Counted from the first letter of the stretch, positions 7,208 to 14,108 are shown. The stretch: 15,180 bases of DNA from CAYUIG01 sp964444685 (GCA_964444685.1 CAYUIG010000067.1:1-15180), one strand, 5' to 3'. Notes: generated by a model from the sequence alone, not told the origin. Made by a program: numbers and translations.

Positions 7208-7618
7208 CTATTCGTCCTTTTCCGCGAGGCGGTTGTTCAGCCGGCCCAGCAGTATGCGTGTGGCGCGCAGGTCGTGGTTGGACTCGATCAGCATGAGCGC
7301 GATGTCGCCGCCGCCCCAGAGCAGGCCGGCGAACACGAGGATGCGCGTGGCCTCGATGAGCAGCGTGCCGAGTGCGGACACGCCCTGCTGATTGAAGCCG
7401 ATGATGATCTCGGCGATCAGCATGAGCATGAGCAGGATCGCGAGCGCCTTGAACAGGCGTGCGATGTAGCGCAGTCCCGCGTGCGGCTCGAGGTCTTCCT
7501 CGCGCACGCGTGCCACGGGCGGCGGTTTGGGCGACGATTCGCGGATCGGCAGGCCGTCGGTCGGCTCGGGCTCCGCGGTGGCGGTGCCGCGTCGGTCGTG
7601 CGGTTCGTAGGGGGTCAT
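7208..7618 (-). CDS. Small membrane protein of unknown function, two transmembrane helices
   Basis: 136 residues from the ATG at 7618, with AGGAGG (complement of 7624-7629) five bases upstream. Residues 1-50 are hydrophilic, Pro- and Glu-rich and probably disordered. Two hydrophobic helices follow at about 56-75 (ALAILLMLMLIAEIIIGF) and 82-103 (ALGTLLIEATRILVFAGLLW), joined by a short NQQG turn. The C-terminal tail (LIESNHDLRATRILLGRLNNR) is amphipathic and basic-acidic. I do not recognise a named family and propose no function. The gene lies 15 bp downstream of the M15-type peptidase gene on the same strand, so the two are probably cotranscribed. Confidence 0.75.
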   Translation of the reverse strand: MTPYEPHDRRGTATAEPEPTDGLPIRESSPKPPPVARVREEDLEPHAGLRYIARLFKALAILLMLMLIAEIIIGFNQQGVSALGTLLIEATRILVFAGLLWGGGDIALMLIESNHDLRATRILLGRLNNRLAEKDE

Positions 7619-7632
7619 GCGGTCCTCCTGTG

Positions 7633-8785
7633 CTACCAGCGGGCGCGATACCCGCGTGTGTCCACGTGAACGAAGCCGGCGTGGGCGCTTGTCGGTGGAT
7701 AGAGTCCGATGCCGCCCACGAGGTGCGGATAGCGCCGCTCCACTTGCTCGGCCGCATCGACGATGACTCGGCCGTCCGCGGCCGTGATCCTGCCATCGCC
7801 GTTCAGGTCGTCCATGCGGCCGTCTTCGTCGTTGTCGACGAAGAAGTCCATCGCGTCGCCGTACATGTGGCGCGAGAGTGCGCCGCGGCCCGCGGTGCTG
7901 CCGCCATACTCGTTGTAGTACGGCGTGCGGAATCCGCTGATCACACCGGCGTTCTCGACCGGGTGGCCGCGCCGTTCGAGCTCGTCAATGACCAGCTCGA
8001 GCTTGTCGAGCAGCCGCGTCGACAGTGCGACGTACTTCGGCCACACGTCCGCCTGTCCCTTCGTGAGGAAGTCGCCGAGGGTGAAGTGCTCGGAGACGGC
8101 GAGGCCGACGTCGTCGCGATCGACGCGCACGAGGCCCAGGGGCGGCGCGTAGGCGGGCGAGCGCGGAGTGCCGCCGCTCTCCCAGGGCCAATCGCCAATG
8201 CGGTAGACGCCGATCCGGCCGCCGCGCTTCTCCGACAGCGGTACGAGTGTGACGACGCTCATATCGGGCACCGCGCGCACCGCGCCGTGCAGTGAGAGCA
8301 GCAGGCTCCAGATGCCGGGCTGCTCCGCTTCCGCGACGGTCTGTGGTGTCCCCGTGCGCGCGGAACTCCACGACGGTACCGGGCGGCAGCGAGTCGGGGA
8401 GGGGCAGTGTGTCGCCGGGCTCGCGCACGATCACGCGCACGGCCCCGCTCTCGCCTCTCAGCGCATCGGACGAGGTGAAGGCGCGGATCGCCGCATCGAG
8501 GAGGTACACGGCGGGCGGTGGCGCATCGGCGGCCAGTGGGCTGAGTGCGATCTGGCCGACGCTGGGCGGCGGCTCGCCCGACTGCACGGCGCGCACGACC
8601 TCCCAGGACCAGCCGGCGGCGAACAGCAGCACCGCCAGGACGAGAAAGATGTCGAGACCGCGCCGCTGCCGGGGCGAGAGCCCGGCGCGTTCGAGGCGGC
8701 TTCGCAGCGATCGCCGGTCCGTCCCGCGCGCATTCTGCACGCATACGGGCGCTTCATCATCCGTGCCGCGGCACGCCGCGTGCAC
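7633..8785 (-). pseudogene. M15A-type (YcbK-like) D,D-peptidase, membrane-anchored, frameshifted
   Basis: Two overlapping frames read as one protein. The upstream frame (from a GTG at 8785, or possibly the GTG at 8740) gives a basic N-terminus, a membrane anchor (LDIFLVLAVLLFAAGWSWEV) and a domain ending TVVEFRAHGDT near 8345. The downstream frame continues from about 8343 with QTVAEAEQPGIWSLLLSLHG and runs to TAG at 7633. In that frame, counted from the GTG at 8280, it has SGFRTPYYNEYGG (115-127), H138-x6-D145 (SRHMYGDAMD) and H205-V-D207, the zinc ligands of M15 peptidases that cleave or trim peptidoglycan. Between the two zinc motifs is an inserted acidic stretch (149-169: DNDEDGRMDD, then DLNGDGRITAAD) resembling dockerin/EF-hand calcium loops. 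Joining the frames needs one extra base removed, or two added, near 8344. True mutation, sequencing error and programmed shift cannot be told apart here. Confidence 0.75.
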
Positions 8786-8820
8786 CCGGCCGCGCCACTT
8801 TCTCGAACGGAGGTGGGCCT

Positions 8821-8940
8821 TTGAAGAACCTGTTTCGCGCGCTGATCGCCGGCTACGGCGCGAAGAAGCTCGGCGGTGGGTGCATCAGCACGATCCTGAT
8901 CTTCCTGCTGCTCTACTGGCTGCTCGGCGTCGTGTTCTGA
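8821..8940 (+). CDS. 39-residue single-helix membrane protein with TTG start
   Basis: The TTG at 8821 is preceded by GGAGG (8809-8813) at a 7-base spacing, and the frame ends with TGA at 8938. The product starts MKNLFRALIAGYGAKKLGGG and ends in a hydrophobic helix (CISTILIFLLLYWLLGVVF). The amphipathic N-terminus, the Lys-Lys-Leu-Gly-Gly-Gly-Cys hinge and the single helix look selected and not random. I recall similar tiny proteins of unknown function (KKLGGGC followed by a hydrophobic helix) in several phyla, but cannot verify that here. Its last 28 bases overlap the 3' end of the M20 peptidase gene on the other strand, and its start lies only 35 bp from the M15 gene start. It is too short for many gene finders. 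Confidence 0.68.
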   Translation: MKNLFRALIAGYGAKKLGGGCISTILIFLLLYWLLGVVF

Positions 8941-10220
8941 CCCGCCATGCCGGCCTGCGCGAGGAGAACGAGCAGCGCGCGCTGAATGCCGCGCGGCCCG
9001 TTCACGTTGCGGTACCACTCGTCGGGCGAATGCGTCGGGCCGCTCTCGCCGCCCGCGCCGATCGTAATCGCCGGGATGCCCAGCGAGATCGGCACGTTCG
9101 CATCGGTGGACGAACGCCGCAGGACGGGCTCCATGGCGAAGAAGCGTGCTGCGGCCGCGGCATGCCGCACGATCGGTGCATTCGCCGCGACGTCTCCGCT
9201 CGGACGGTCACCCACGAGCTCCAGCTCTACCGAGACGGGATCGCCGCGCGCTGCGCCGTCGTTCTCCTCCGCCACGCCCGCGTGCATCTCCGCATGGAAG
9301 AGCGAGTCGATCCGCATGAGCGCGTCCGGGCTCTCCGAGCGCATGTCGACCTCCATCCATACCTCGAACGGGATCGCGTTCACGGACGTGCCGCCGCCGA
9401 TGCGCCCGACGTTGTAGCTGGTGCGCGGCATGTTCCGGATCAGCGACGCCGCGGCCGCATCGAACCGTGCGACCGCACGCCCCAGGGCGTGCGCCGGATT
9501 CGCGATCCCGAATCCGCCCCACGAATGGCCGCCCGGTCCGCGGAACGTTGCGCGGTACCGTCGTGATCCGAGCGCCATGTGCGTGACGAAGTCGTCGCCG
9601 GTGCCGTCGATGGAGATGAACGCATCGATGCGCGGCCCACCGGCACGGAAGAGATGCTTCACGCCGCGCAGGTCGCCGAGCCCCTCCTCGCCTACCGTGC
9701 CGATGAACAGCACATCCATCTCCGTCTCGATGCCGGCCGTCTCGAGTGCGCGCAGGAGCGCGAGCACGGCGACGAGCCCGCGCGCGTCATCCGCGATGCC
9801 GGGCGCGTACAGCGTGTCGCCGCGCGTCTTCACGGTGACGTCGGTCTCTGCGGGGAAGACGGTGTCGAGATGTCCGGAGATCGCGAATGTGCGGCCGCCG
9901 GGCGTGCCACGACGCAGGCCGATCACGTTGCCGACCGAATCGGTCCACACCGAGTCGGCGCCCGCTGCGCGCAGATAATCCGCGAACGCCGCGCCGCGCG
10001 CTTCCTCGCCGAAGGGTGGCGCCGGGATCTGTGTAAGTGCGACGAGGTCGCGCATCGTGCGCTCGTCGTCGGTGACGATGAACTCGAGCGCGGCGCTCAC
10101 CGCGTCGTGCGACGCCAACGCCGCGATCGTGGCGCACGCGTCGTCGCCCGGAGGGCATGCGCGCTGCTGCGCCGACGCGGGTGCGGCGGCGAGGAGGAGG
10201 AAGAGAAGCGAGCGTCTCAC
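8913..10220 (-). CDS. Exported M20-family metallopeptidase (peptidase T / aminoacyl-peptidase-like)
   Basis: 435 residues from a GTG at 10220 that overlaps the greA stop (GTGA). The start is supported by the signal peptide that follows at once (MRRSLLFLLLAAAPASAQQ). It has the full M20 dinuclear zinc set: H117-x-D119 in GHLDTVF, the bridging D144 in GIADDARG, the general base and ligand E178-E179 in VGEEGLGD, D205 in SIDGTGD, and H397 in PTHSPDEW. The dimerisation or lid domain occupies about residues 218-330 (GGHSWGGFGIANPAHALGRA). The family hydrolyses di- and tripeptides or amide-linked amino acids; the signal peptide puts this one in the periplasm. Coupling to greA implies it is translated from the operon message. 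Its tail overlaps the small membrane-protein gene by 28 bp, antisense. The family is certain, the substrate is not. Confidence 0.9.
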   Translation of the reverse strand: MRRSLLFLLLAAAPASAQQRACPPGDDACATIAALASHDAVSAALEFIVTDDERTMRDLVALTQIPAPPFGEEARGAAFADYLRAAGADSVWTDSVGNVIGLRRGTPGGRTFAISGHLDTVFPAETDVTVKTRGDTLYAPGIADDARGLVAVLALLRALETAGIETEMDVLFIGTVGEEGLGDLRGVKHLFRAGGPRIDAFISIDGTGDDFVTHMALGSRRYRATFRGPGGHSWGGFGIANPAHALGRAVARFDAAAASLIRNMPRTSYNVGRIGGGTSVNAIPFEVWMEVDMRSESPDALMRIDSLFHAEMHAGVAEENDGAARGDPVSVELELVGDRPSGDVAANAPIVRHAAAAARFFAMEPVLRRSSTDANVPISLGIPAITIGAGGESGPTHSPDEWYRNVNGPRGIQRALLVLLAQAGMAGQNTTPSSQ

Positions 10221-10693
10221 GATTCCAGCATCTGGGGGAGCGTGACGAGTTCCTCGATGACGAAGCGGCGCTCACCGGCCGGGAGGTTGACGGTGACCTC
10301 GTCGCCCTTTTTGTGGCCGAGGAGTGCGCGCGCGATCGGGGACGCCATCGAGATCTGGTCGGTGTCCAGCTCGATGAAGTCACCGAACACGATGCTGTAC
10401 TGCACATCGCGGCCCGTGGCGACTTCGCGCAGCTTCACGCGCGACCCGAAGCCGACTTCGTCGGGCGGGATCGTCTTCACGTCGATGCGCGAGATCTCGC
10501 TCGCGCGCTGCGTGAGGTGGTTGAGGCGCGCCTGCACGAACTGCTGCCGCTCGAGCGCCGACTTGTATTCGGCGTTCTCGGACAGGTCGCCCAACTCGAC
10601 GGCCTTCTGGATCGCAGCGGGGAGGGTGACCGTCAGCTCCGTCGTGAGCTTCTCGATCTCATCCTCGAGCCGCTGTCGGATGACTTCCAGCAT
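10217..10693 (-). CDS. greA: Transcript cleavage / elongation factor GreA
   Basis: 158 residues, the usual GreA length, from the ATG at 10693, with GGAGGGAGAG about 6-15 bases upstream. An in-frame GTG at 10720 would add nine residues and is less likely. GreA enters the RNA polymerase secondary channel and stimulates cleavage of backtracked RNA. The N-terminal coiled coil (about residues 4-75) carries the conserved tip G35-D-L-S-E-N-A-E-Y43, whose acidic D36 and E39 correspond to the magnesium-positioning residues of E. coli GreA. The C-terminal FKBP-like domain shows SPIARALLGHKKGDEV (118-133). The gene sits between the DUF6941-like gene (59 bp upstream) and the M20 peptidase, whose start overlaps its stop by 4 bp. 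Confidence 0.95.
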   Translation of the reverse strand: MLEVIRQRLEDEIEKLTTELTVTLPAAIQKAVELGDLSENAEYKSALERQQFVQARLNHLTQRASEISRIDVKTIPPDEVGFGSRVKLREVATGRDVQYSIVFGDFIELDTDQISMASPIARALLGHKKGDEVTVNLPAGERRFVIEELVTLPQMLES

Positions 10694-10752
10694 GCGTTTC
10701 TCTCCCTCCGGCGGCTCCACACCGCCGTTCGGCGCAGCGCGCCGGCGTGCGT

Positions 10753-11175
10753 TCAGTGTTGTATGGAGCCCGGATCCGCAGGCCGCGGACCCACCTCGAC
10801 GCCGAGCGGAACCTCCATCTTCAGGTCGTTGTCTACGAACACGACGAACGTGTATCCGCCCGGCGTGGCCAGCTGGAGGTTGTTCAACGTGAGGATCTGG
10901 TTCGTCGCGATCGTCTGCCCGGGTGCGCCGCGCGGCACGATGTCACCGCGCACTTCAAAGACCGTGCCCCCATCGGGATCGTGCAGTCGGATCTCGACGA
11001 CGTGCGTACGGTCGCGCTCGGCCGGATGCGCCTCGAGCCGGAGCACGAGATGCATCTGCGGGTGTACGGCCGGGAGCGTGGTCACGTGAATCCGGTCGAA
11101 CACGCCCAGTATGTTGAGCTTGCCGTCCGAGGTCACGTTGGCGTAATCCGCCAGAAGCGCCAGCTTCACATGCAT
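10753..11175 (-). CDS. DUF6941-like protein of unknown function
   Basis: 140 residues from the ATG at 11175 (MHVKLALLADYANVTSDGKL); a GTG at 11193 would add six residues and cannot be excluded, and both starts have only weak ribosome-binding sites. The N-terminal pattern LALLADYANVTSDGKLNILGVFDRI recalls a group of predicted beta-sandwich proteins listed as DUF6941, which I name from memory. The rest alternates strands (MHLVLRLEAHPAE, HVVEIRLHDPDG, GGYTFVVFVDNDLKMEVPLGVEV), which fits an all-beta, extracellular-like or ligand-binding fold, but there is no signal peptide or membrane segment. No catalytic motif is seen. It is the first gene of the probable operon with greA and the M20 peptidase, and divergent from the aldo/keto reductase 59 bp away. 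Confidence 0.65.
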   Translation of the reverse strand: MHVKLALLADYANVTSDGKLNILGVFDRIHVTTLPAVHPQMHLVLRLEAHPAERDRTHVVEIRLHDPDGGTVFEVRGDIVPRGAPGQTIATNQILTLNNLQLATPGGYTFVVFVDNDLKMEVPLGVEVGPRPADPGSIQH

Positions 11176-11234
11176 CCGGTTGGTACCTGACACCCTGGCC
11201 GTCGTTCCGGGGAACGCGGCCGTCTGGAGGACGT

Positions 11235-12209
11235 GTGAACCGCAGGAGATTCGGTCGGGCCGGCTGGGAGATCAACCCTGTCGGCTACGGCGCATGGCAG
11301 ATCGGTGGTGAGATGTTCGGCCCCGTCGAGGAGCGGCAGGCTCGCGCTGCCATCGACGCCGCCCTCGAGTCGGGCGTGGACTTCTTCGATACCGCGCTCG
11401 TCTACGGCGACGGCCGGTCAGAGCGGCTCCTGGGCAAGGGGCTGGATGCGGCGGGGATGAGGGAGGCCGTGCGCGTGGCCACGAAGGTGCCGCCGCAGAA
11501 CATGGAGTGGCCTGCGCGGGCGGATGTACCGCTGCGGGAAGTCTTTCCCGCGGAGTGGATACGGGAGTGCTGCGAGATGAGCCTGCGCAATCTGCGCGAC
11601 CACCCGATCGATCTCCTCCAGCTCCACGTGTGGACCGACGCATGGGTGGATGAGACCGAGTGGTTCGAGGCGCTGCAGAGGCTGCGCACGGAGGGGAAGA
11701 TCCGTGCGTTCGGCGTGTCCGCCAACGACCACGAGCCCGACGCAGCGGTGCGAGTCGCGAGGTCGGGGCGGATCGATTCGGTGCAGGTGATCTACAACGT
11801 GTTCGACGACTCGCCCGAGGATGAGCTGTTCCCTGCCGCGCTCGAGAACGATGTAGCCGTGATCGCGCGCGTCCCGTTCGACGAGGGATCGCTGACGGGA
11901 GCGTTGCGCGCGGACACCCGGTTTCCACGTGGTGACATGCGCAACGTGTACTTCAAGGGCGACCGCCTGAGTGAAACCGTCCGTCGCGTCGAAGCCCTCC
12001 GGCCCGTCCTCGAGACCCCGGATCAGACGCTGGCGCAGGGGGCGCTGCGGTTCTGCCTGTCGCATCCCGCCGTGTCCGTCGTGATCCCGGGATCCGCGAA
12101 TCCGCGGCACATCGCCGAGAACGCCGAGGCGGGCTCAATGGGTGCGTTGGATGAGGAAGTGCGGGAGGCGCTGAGGGAGCATGCGTGGAGGCGTAACTTC
12201 TATCCGTGA
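11235..12209 (+). CDS. Aldo/keto reductase
   Basis: 324 residues from the GTG at 11235, with GGAGG at 11226-11230 only four bases upstream. It is an NAD(P)H-dependent oxidoreductase with a TIM-barrel fold in the cytoplasm. The catalytic tetrad is visible: D52 in VDFFDTALVYG, Y57, K84 in VATKVPPQ and H131 in LLQLHVW. Further barrel strands are GKIRAFGVSANDHEP, VQVIYNVFDD and VAVIARVPFDEGSLTG. The C-terminal cofactor-binding part has VSVVIPGSANPRHIAENAEA. The sequence type (start RRRFGRAGWEINPVGYGAWQ) is that of the YajO/L-glyceraldehyde-reductase-like bacterial AKRs, often tested on sugars and methylglyoxal, but the substrate cannot be read from sequence. It is transcribed alone and followed directly by a 14-bp repeat array. 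Confidence 0.93.
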   Translation: MNRRRFGRAGWEINPVGYGAWQIGGEMFGPVEERQARAAIDAALESGVDFFDTALVYGDGRSERLLGKGLDAAGMREAVRVATKVPPQNMEWPARADVPLREVFPAEWIRECCEMSLRNLRDHPIDLLQLHVWTDAWVDETEWFEALQRLRTEGKIRAFGVSANDHEPDAAVRVARSGRIDSVQVIYNVFDDSPEDELFPAALENDVAVIARVPFDEGSLTGALRADTRFPRGDMRNVYFKGDRLSETVRRVEALRPVLETPDQTLAQGALRFCLSHPAVSVVIPGSANPRHIAENAEAGSMGALDEEVREALREHAWRRNFYP

Positions 12210-12223
12210 GGTCTGGGATAGAC

Positions 12224-12296
12224 GGGCGACGTGGGGCGGGCGACGTGAGGCGGGCGACTTGTTTCGGGCGACCTGGGGCGGGTTGAGGCGGGGCGG
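12224..12296 (-). repeat. 14-bp tandem repeat array A
   Basis: GGGCGAC recurs at 12224, 12238, 12252 and 12266, exactly 14 bases apart, followed by two degenerate units (GGGTTGA at 12280 and GGGCGGA at 12291). Read on the minus strand, units are TCGCCCGAAACAAG, TCGCCCGCCTCACG and TCGCCCGCCCCACG. The array begins 14 bases after the aldo/keto reductase stop. The unit TCGCCCGAAACAAG differs at two bases from TCGCCCGAAGCAGG in array C, which lies in the opposite orientation. Confidence 0.8.
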
Positions 12297-12302
12297 ACCG
12301 TC

Positions 12303-12420
12303 CGCACGGAATCGGACACGCGAGGGGTCCGGAGCGACCGCTTGTCCGATCGGGTGAGCTATCCGCATGAAAACGGACACGACCAGACCAGCCGGACGGA
12401 GTCGTGTCCGATTTCGTGCG
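12303..12420. repeat. 118-bp inverted-repeat element made of two related hairpins
   Basis: GCACGGAATCGGACACG (12304-12320) is mirrored by CGTGTCCGATTTCGTGC (12403-12419) with one mismatch; one more outer pair brings the arms to 18 bp. Inside, ATCGGACACGC (12311-12321) pairs with GCTTGTCCGAT (12340-12350), and AAAACGGACACGAC (12370-12383) pairs with GTCGTGTCCGATTT (12401-12414), each with one mismatch. The same core therefore occurs four times in alternating orientation. No ORF is convincing. The plan resembles the element at 6955-7126, whose arms contain CGAAAATGTGACACG. Confidence 0.7.
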
Positions 12421-12510
12421 CTACTCGCACCCAATCGGCCGGGCGCGTCGCAGGAGCCGCCGATCGTGCGATTCCATGCGGTGCCGCAGTGCCCGCAGTT
12501 CCCGCCGTTG

Positions 12511-12584
12511 GTCGCCCAGGTTGGTCGCCCGCCGTTCGTCGCCCGAGTATGTCCCGCTCTTCGTCGCCCGCGGTTCGTCGCTCA
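12511..12584 (+). repeat. 14-bp repeat array B (degenerate)
   Basis: GTCGCCC begins at 12511, 12524, 12538 and 12563, with a further GTCGCTC at 12577; spacings are 13, 14, 25 and 14. Units include TCGCCCGCCGTTCG and TCGCCCGCGGTTCG. This is the same family as arrays A and C, in the orientation of C, located 75-150 bases upstream of the lipoprotein gene. Confidence 0.65.
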
Positions 12585-12657
12585 CCGCAGGTTGCCAGTC
12601 CCATCCTGTCACGGCGGGGCACGCCTCGAACGTTGTAGGGGGCAGAAGGAGGCAGGA

Positions 12658-13137
12658 ATGAAGTCTGGAGTCCTGGCGCTCGCGCTGGTAGGCCTGGTGG
12701 CCTGCGCGGAGGGAGATGCGCCGCTCGAACCGAATGCCCGGGGCGTGGTCGCGGACGGGCTGGTCTATTCGGCCGACACCGCGGTCATGGAGAGCTTCCC
12801 CGTACAGCTCGCCACGACGCTCTACATCACAAACCCCAGCCCCGTCCCCGTCCAGGTCAGCTTCCCGGACGGCTGCGTCGTCCTGCTGCGGGCCTACCCG
12901 GCGGATTCCGACGAGCCGGTGTGGGATATGGCACAACACGTGGCCTGCACGATGGCCATCGTAGACGTGACCGTAGGCCCGCGCTCGACCCGGACATTCG
13001 AGGTCCGTACGAACGCCGCCGCCATCCTCCGTGATTCGCTACCCGACGGCCGCTATCGCCTCGAAGCCTACGTGCGACCCGGCCCCGGCGAGATCGCCGT
13101 CTCCGCTGGCGTCGTCGACCTCGCCATCCCCCGGTAG
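12658..13137 (+). CDS. Lipoprotein with a BsuPI-like beta-sandwich domain
   Basis: 159 residues from the ATG at 12658, with AAGGAGG (12646-12652) five bases upstream. The N-terminus is a lipoprotein signal with lipobox LVAC (cleavage before C16), so the mature protein is anchored in a membrane. The rest is all-beta: TTLYITNPSPVPVQVSFPDG, a strand VVLLRAYPAD, PVWDMAQHVAC, VTVGPRSTRTFEV and SLPDGRYRLEAYVRPG. This order (NPS...F..GC, then W, then LPDG-x-Y) resembles the BsuPI-type intracellular proteinase-inhibitor domain common in predicted exported proteins; that assignment is a moderate pattern match. Two cysteines (in DGC and HVAC) could form a disulfide. The gene stands alone between repeat arrays B and C. 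Confidence 0.75.
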   Translation: MKSGVLALALVGLVACAEGDAPLEPNARGVVADGLVYSADTAVMESFPVQLATTLYITNPSPVPVQVSFPDGCVVLLRAYPADSDEPVWDMAQHVACTMAIVDVTVGPRSTRTFEVRTNAAAILRDSLPDGRYRLEAYVRPGPGEIAVSAGVVDLAIPR

Positions 13138-13240
13138 CGAATTCGATCCGAATGCGGCGTTGAGTTTCGGTAGAAGCCAGGGCAGGGAGCCGCGACGTTA
13201 CTCCCGCAGCAACAACCCGCAGCAAAAAACCCGTAGGAAG

Positions 13241-13350
13241 TCGCCCGCGGTAGGTCGCCCGAAGCAGGTCGCCCGCGGTAAGTCGCCCGAAGCAGGTCGC
13301 CCGCCGTAGGTCGCCCGCCCTACCGCCCGTCGGGCGTCGCCCGCCCTACC
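13241..13350 (+). repeat. 14-bp tandem repeat array C
   Basis: TCGCCC occurs at 13241, 13255, 13269, 13283, 13297 and 13311, exactly 14 bases apart, then again at 13337. Units are TCGCCCGCGGTAGG, TCGCCCGAAGCAGG, TCGCCCGCGGTAAG, TCGCCCGAAGCAGG, TCGCCCGCCGTAGG and twice TCGCCCGCCCTACC. The first four alternate between two types, giving a 28-bp higher-order period. The last unit supplies the TAG stop of the YggX-like gene (13346-13348, minus strand). The array fills the gap between the convergent lipoprotein and YggX-like genes. Confidence 0.88.
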
Positions 13351-13624
13351 AGGAAATGCTCCCCTGCTTCGTCGTATCGATCTCCGTCGTCTCACCGGAG
13401 CGGAAGAGGAACGCCTCCATGTTGGCCATGAGGAATTCCTTCGCGGGCTTGTCGCGGACGTCGAGGCCGTGGTGGTTGATGAGCGCGGTCTGATAGCGAA
13501 GCCACTGCCCCCAGCAGTCCGCGCATACGGACGCGAACACCTTTTCGCCCAGCTCGTTGCGGAGCGGCGGCTTCGGTAGCTGCTCGCCGGACTTGCGGCA
13601 GCGCACGCATTCTATCTGAGGCAT
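13346..13624 (-). CDS. YggX-family (Fe2+-trafficking) protein with an added four-cysteine zinc ribbon
   Basis: 92 residues from the ATG at 13624, with GGAGAG ending about four bases upstream. The frame is open back to 13726, but that part is Arg-rich and lacks a start with support. The pattern LGEKVFASVC...WGQWLRYQTALINHHGL...FLMANMEAFLF matches YggX (oxidative damage protection, linked to iron handling and Fe-S repair), in which W-x-Q-W, QTMLINE and M-x-x-FLF are conserved. Unlike E. coli YggX, this protein has C6-x2-C9 (ECVRC) and C34-x2-C37 (VCADCW), which should make a zinc ribbon or rubredoxin-like knuckle. It is cytoplasmic, with no signal. It is divergent from the small Zn-ribbon protein gene and ends inside repeat array C. 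Family likely; a direct iron role is inferred. Confidence 0.8.
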   Translation of the reverse strand: MPQIECVRCRKSGEQLPKPPLRNELGEKVFASVCADCWGQWLRYQTALINHHGLDVRDKPAKEFLMANMEAFLFRSGETTEIDTTKQGSISW

Positions 13625-13755
13625 TGTTCTCTCCGACGTTCGGCTGGCGCCGTTGCGACGCCGCACGATCGGGCCGATCTTGGCCCGCGGCAACGCCCGG
13701 CGCAACCGTTGTACCCTGCCGGGCACGCACGTTCCGGAACGAACCGCAGAGGAAG

Positions 13756-14106
13756 TTGAGGGCGAAGATTCTGCGAGGCGGCCTGCTGCCCGGCCGCTTC
13801 AAGCCCGGTCGCTGGTATCCCGCGGAGCTGACGTCGGACGGGAAGACGGTCGTACTCATGAAAGGCCGCGCCACGACCGCGCGCCCGATCGACGAGGTGG
13901 AAATCCGTCCCGCCCCCGACGATGCATGGGAGGTCCGCGCCGCGTCGCGCCTGACCCTCGAACGCGAGGGCCAGCAGACCGACTATCCCGGCCGCATCGC
14001 CGAATGCCCCGAAGGTCACGAGCGACGCATCCCGTCGCGCTTCGACGCGGCCGAGGTCGATCTCCGGTGCGCCGAGTGCAACCGTACCTACCGGCTCATC
14101 GGCTGA
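13756..14106 (+). CDS. Small protein of unknown function with C-terminal zinc ribbon
   Basis: 116 residues if the TTG at 13756 is the start; AGAGGA lies only a few bases upstream, and the frame is open back to a TTG at 13624, so the start is uncertain. From there the product reads as real protein: LRAKILRGGLLPGRFKPGRW, YPAELTSDGKTVVLMKGRA, a PIDEVEIRP strand, then AASRLTLEREGQQTDYPGRI. The C-terminus has C-P-E-G-H, then C-A-E-C (AECPEGHERRIPSRF, then LRCAECNRTY), a likely zinc ribbon or knuckle. I do not recognise a named family. It is divergent from the YggX-like gene 131 bp away, and both carry cysteine pairs, which may be coincidence. It is followed directly by repeat array D. Confidence 0.62.
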   Translation: MRAKILRGGLLPGRFKPGRWYPAELTSDGKTVVLMKGRATTARPIDEVEIRPAPDDAWEVRAASRLTLEREGQQTDYPGRIAECPEGHERRIPSRFDAAEVDLRCAECNRTYRLIG

Positions 14107-14108
14107 GA

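Noticed and set aside
9579..10892. A 437-codon plus-strand frame opposite greA and the M20 peptidase
   Set aside because: It spans gene junctions of two certain genes on the other strand and shows no recognisable protein pattern.
13241..13350. CRISPR-like reading of the short regular repeats
   Set aside because: The repeat is 14 bp, units are contiguous without unique spacers, and no cas genes are near.
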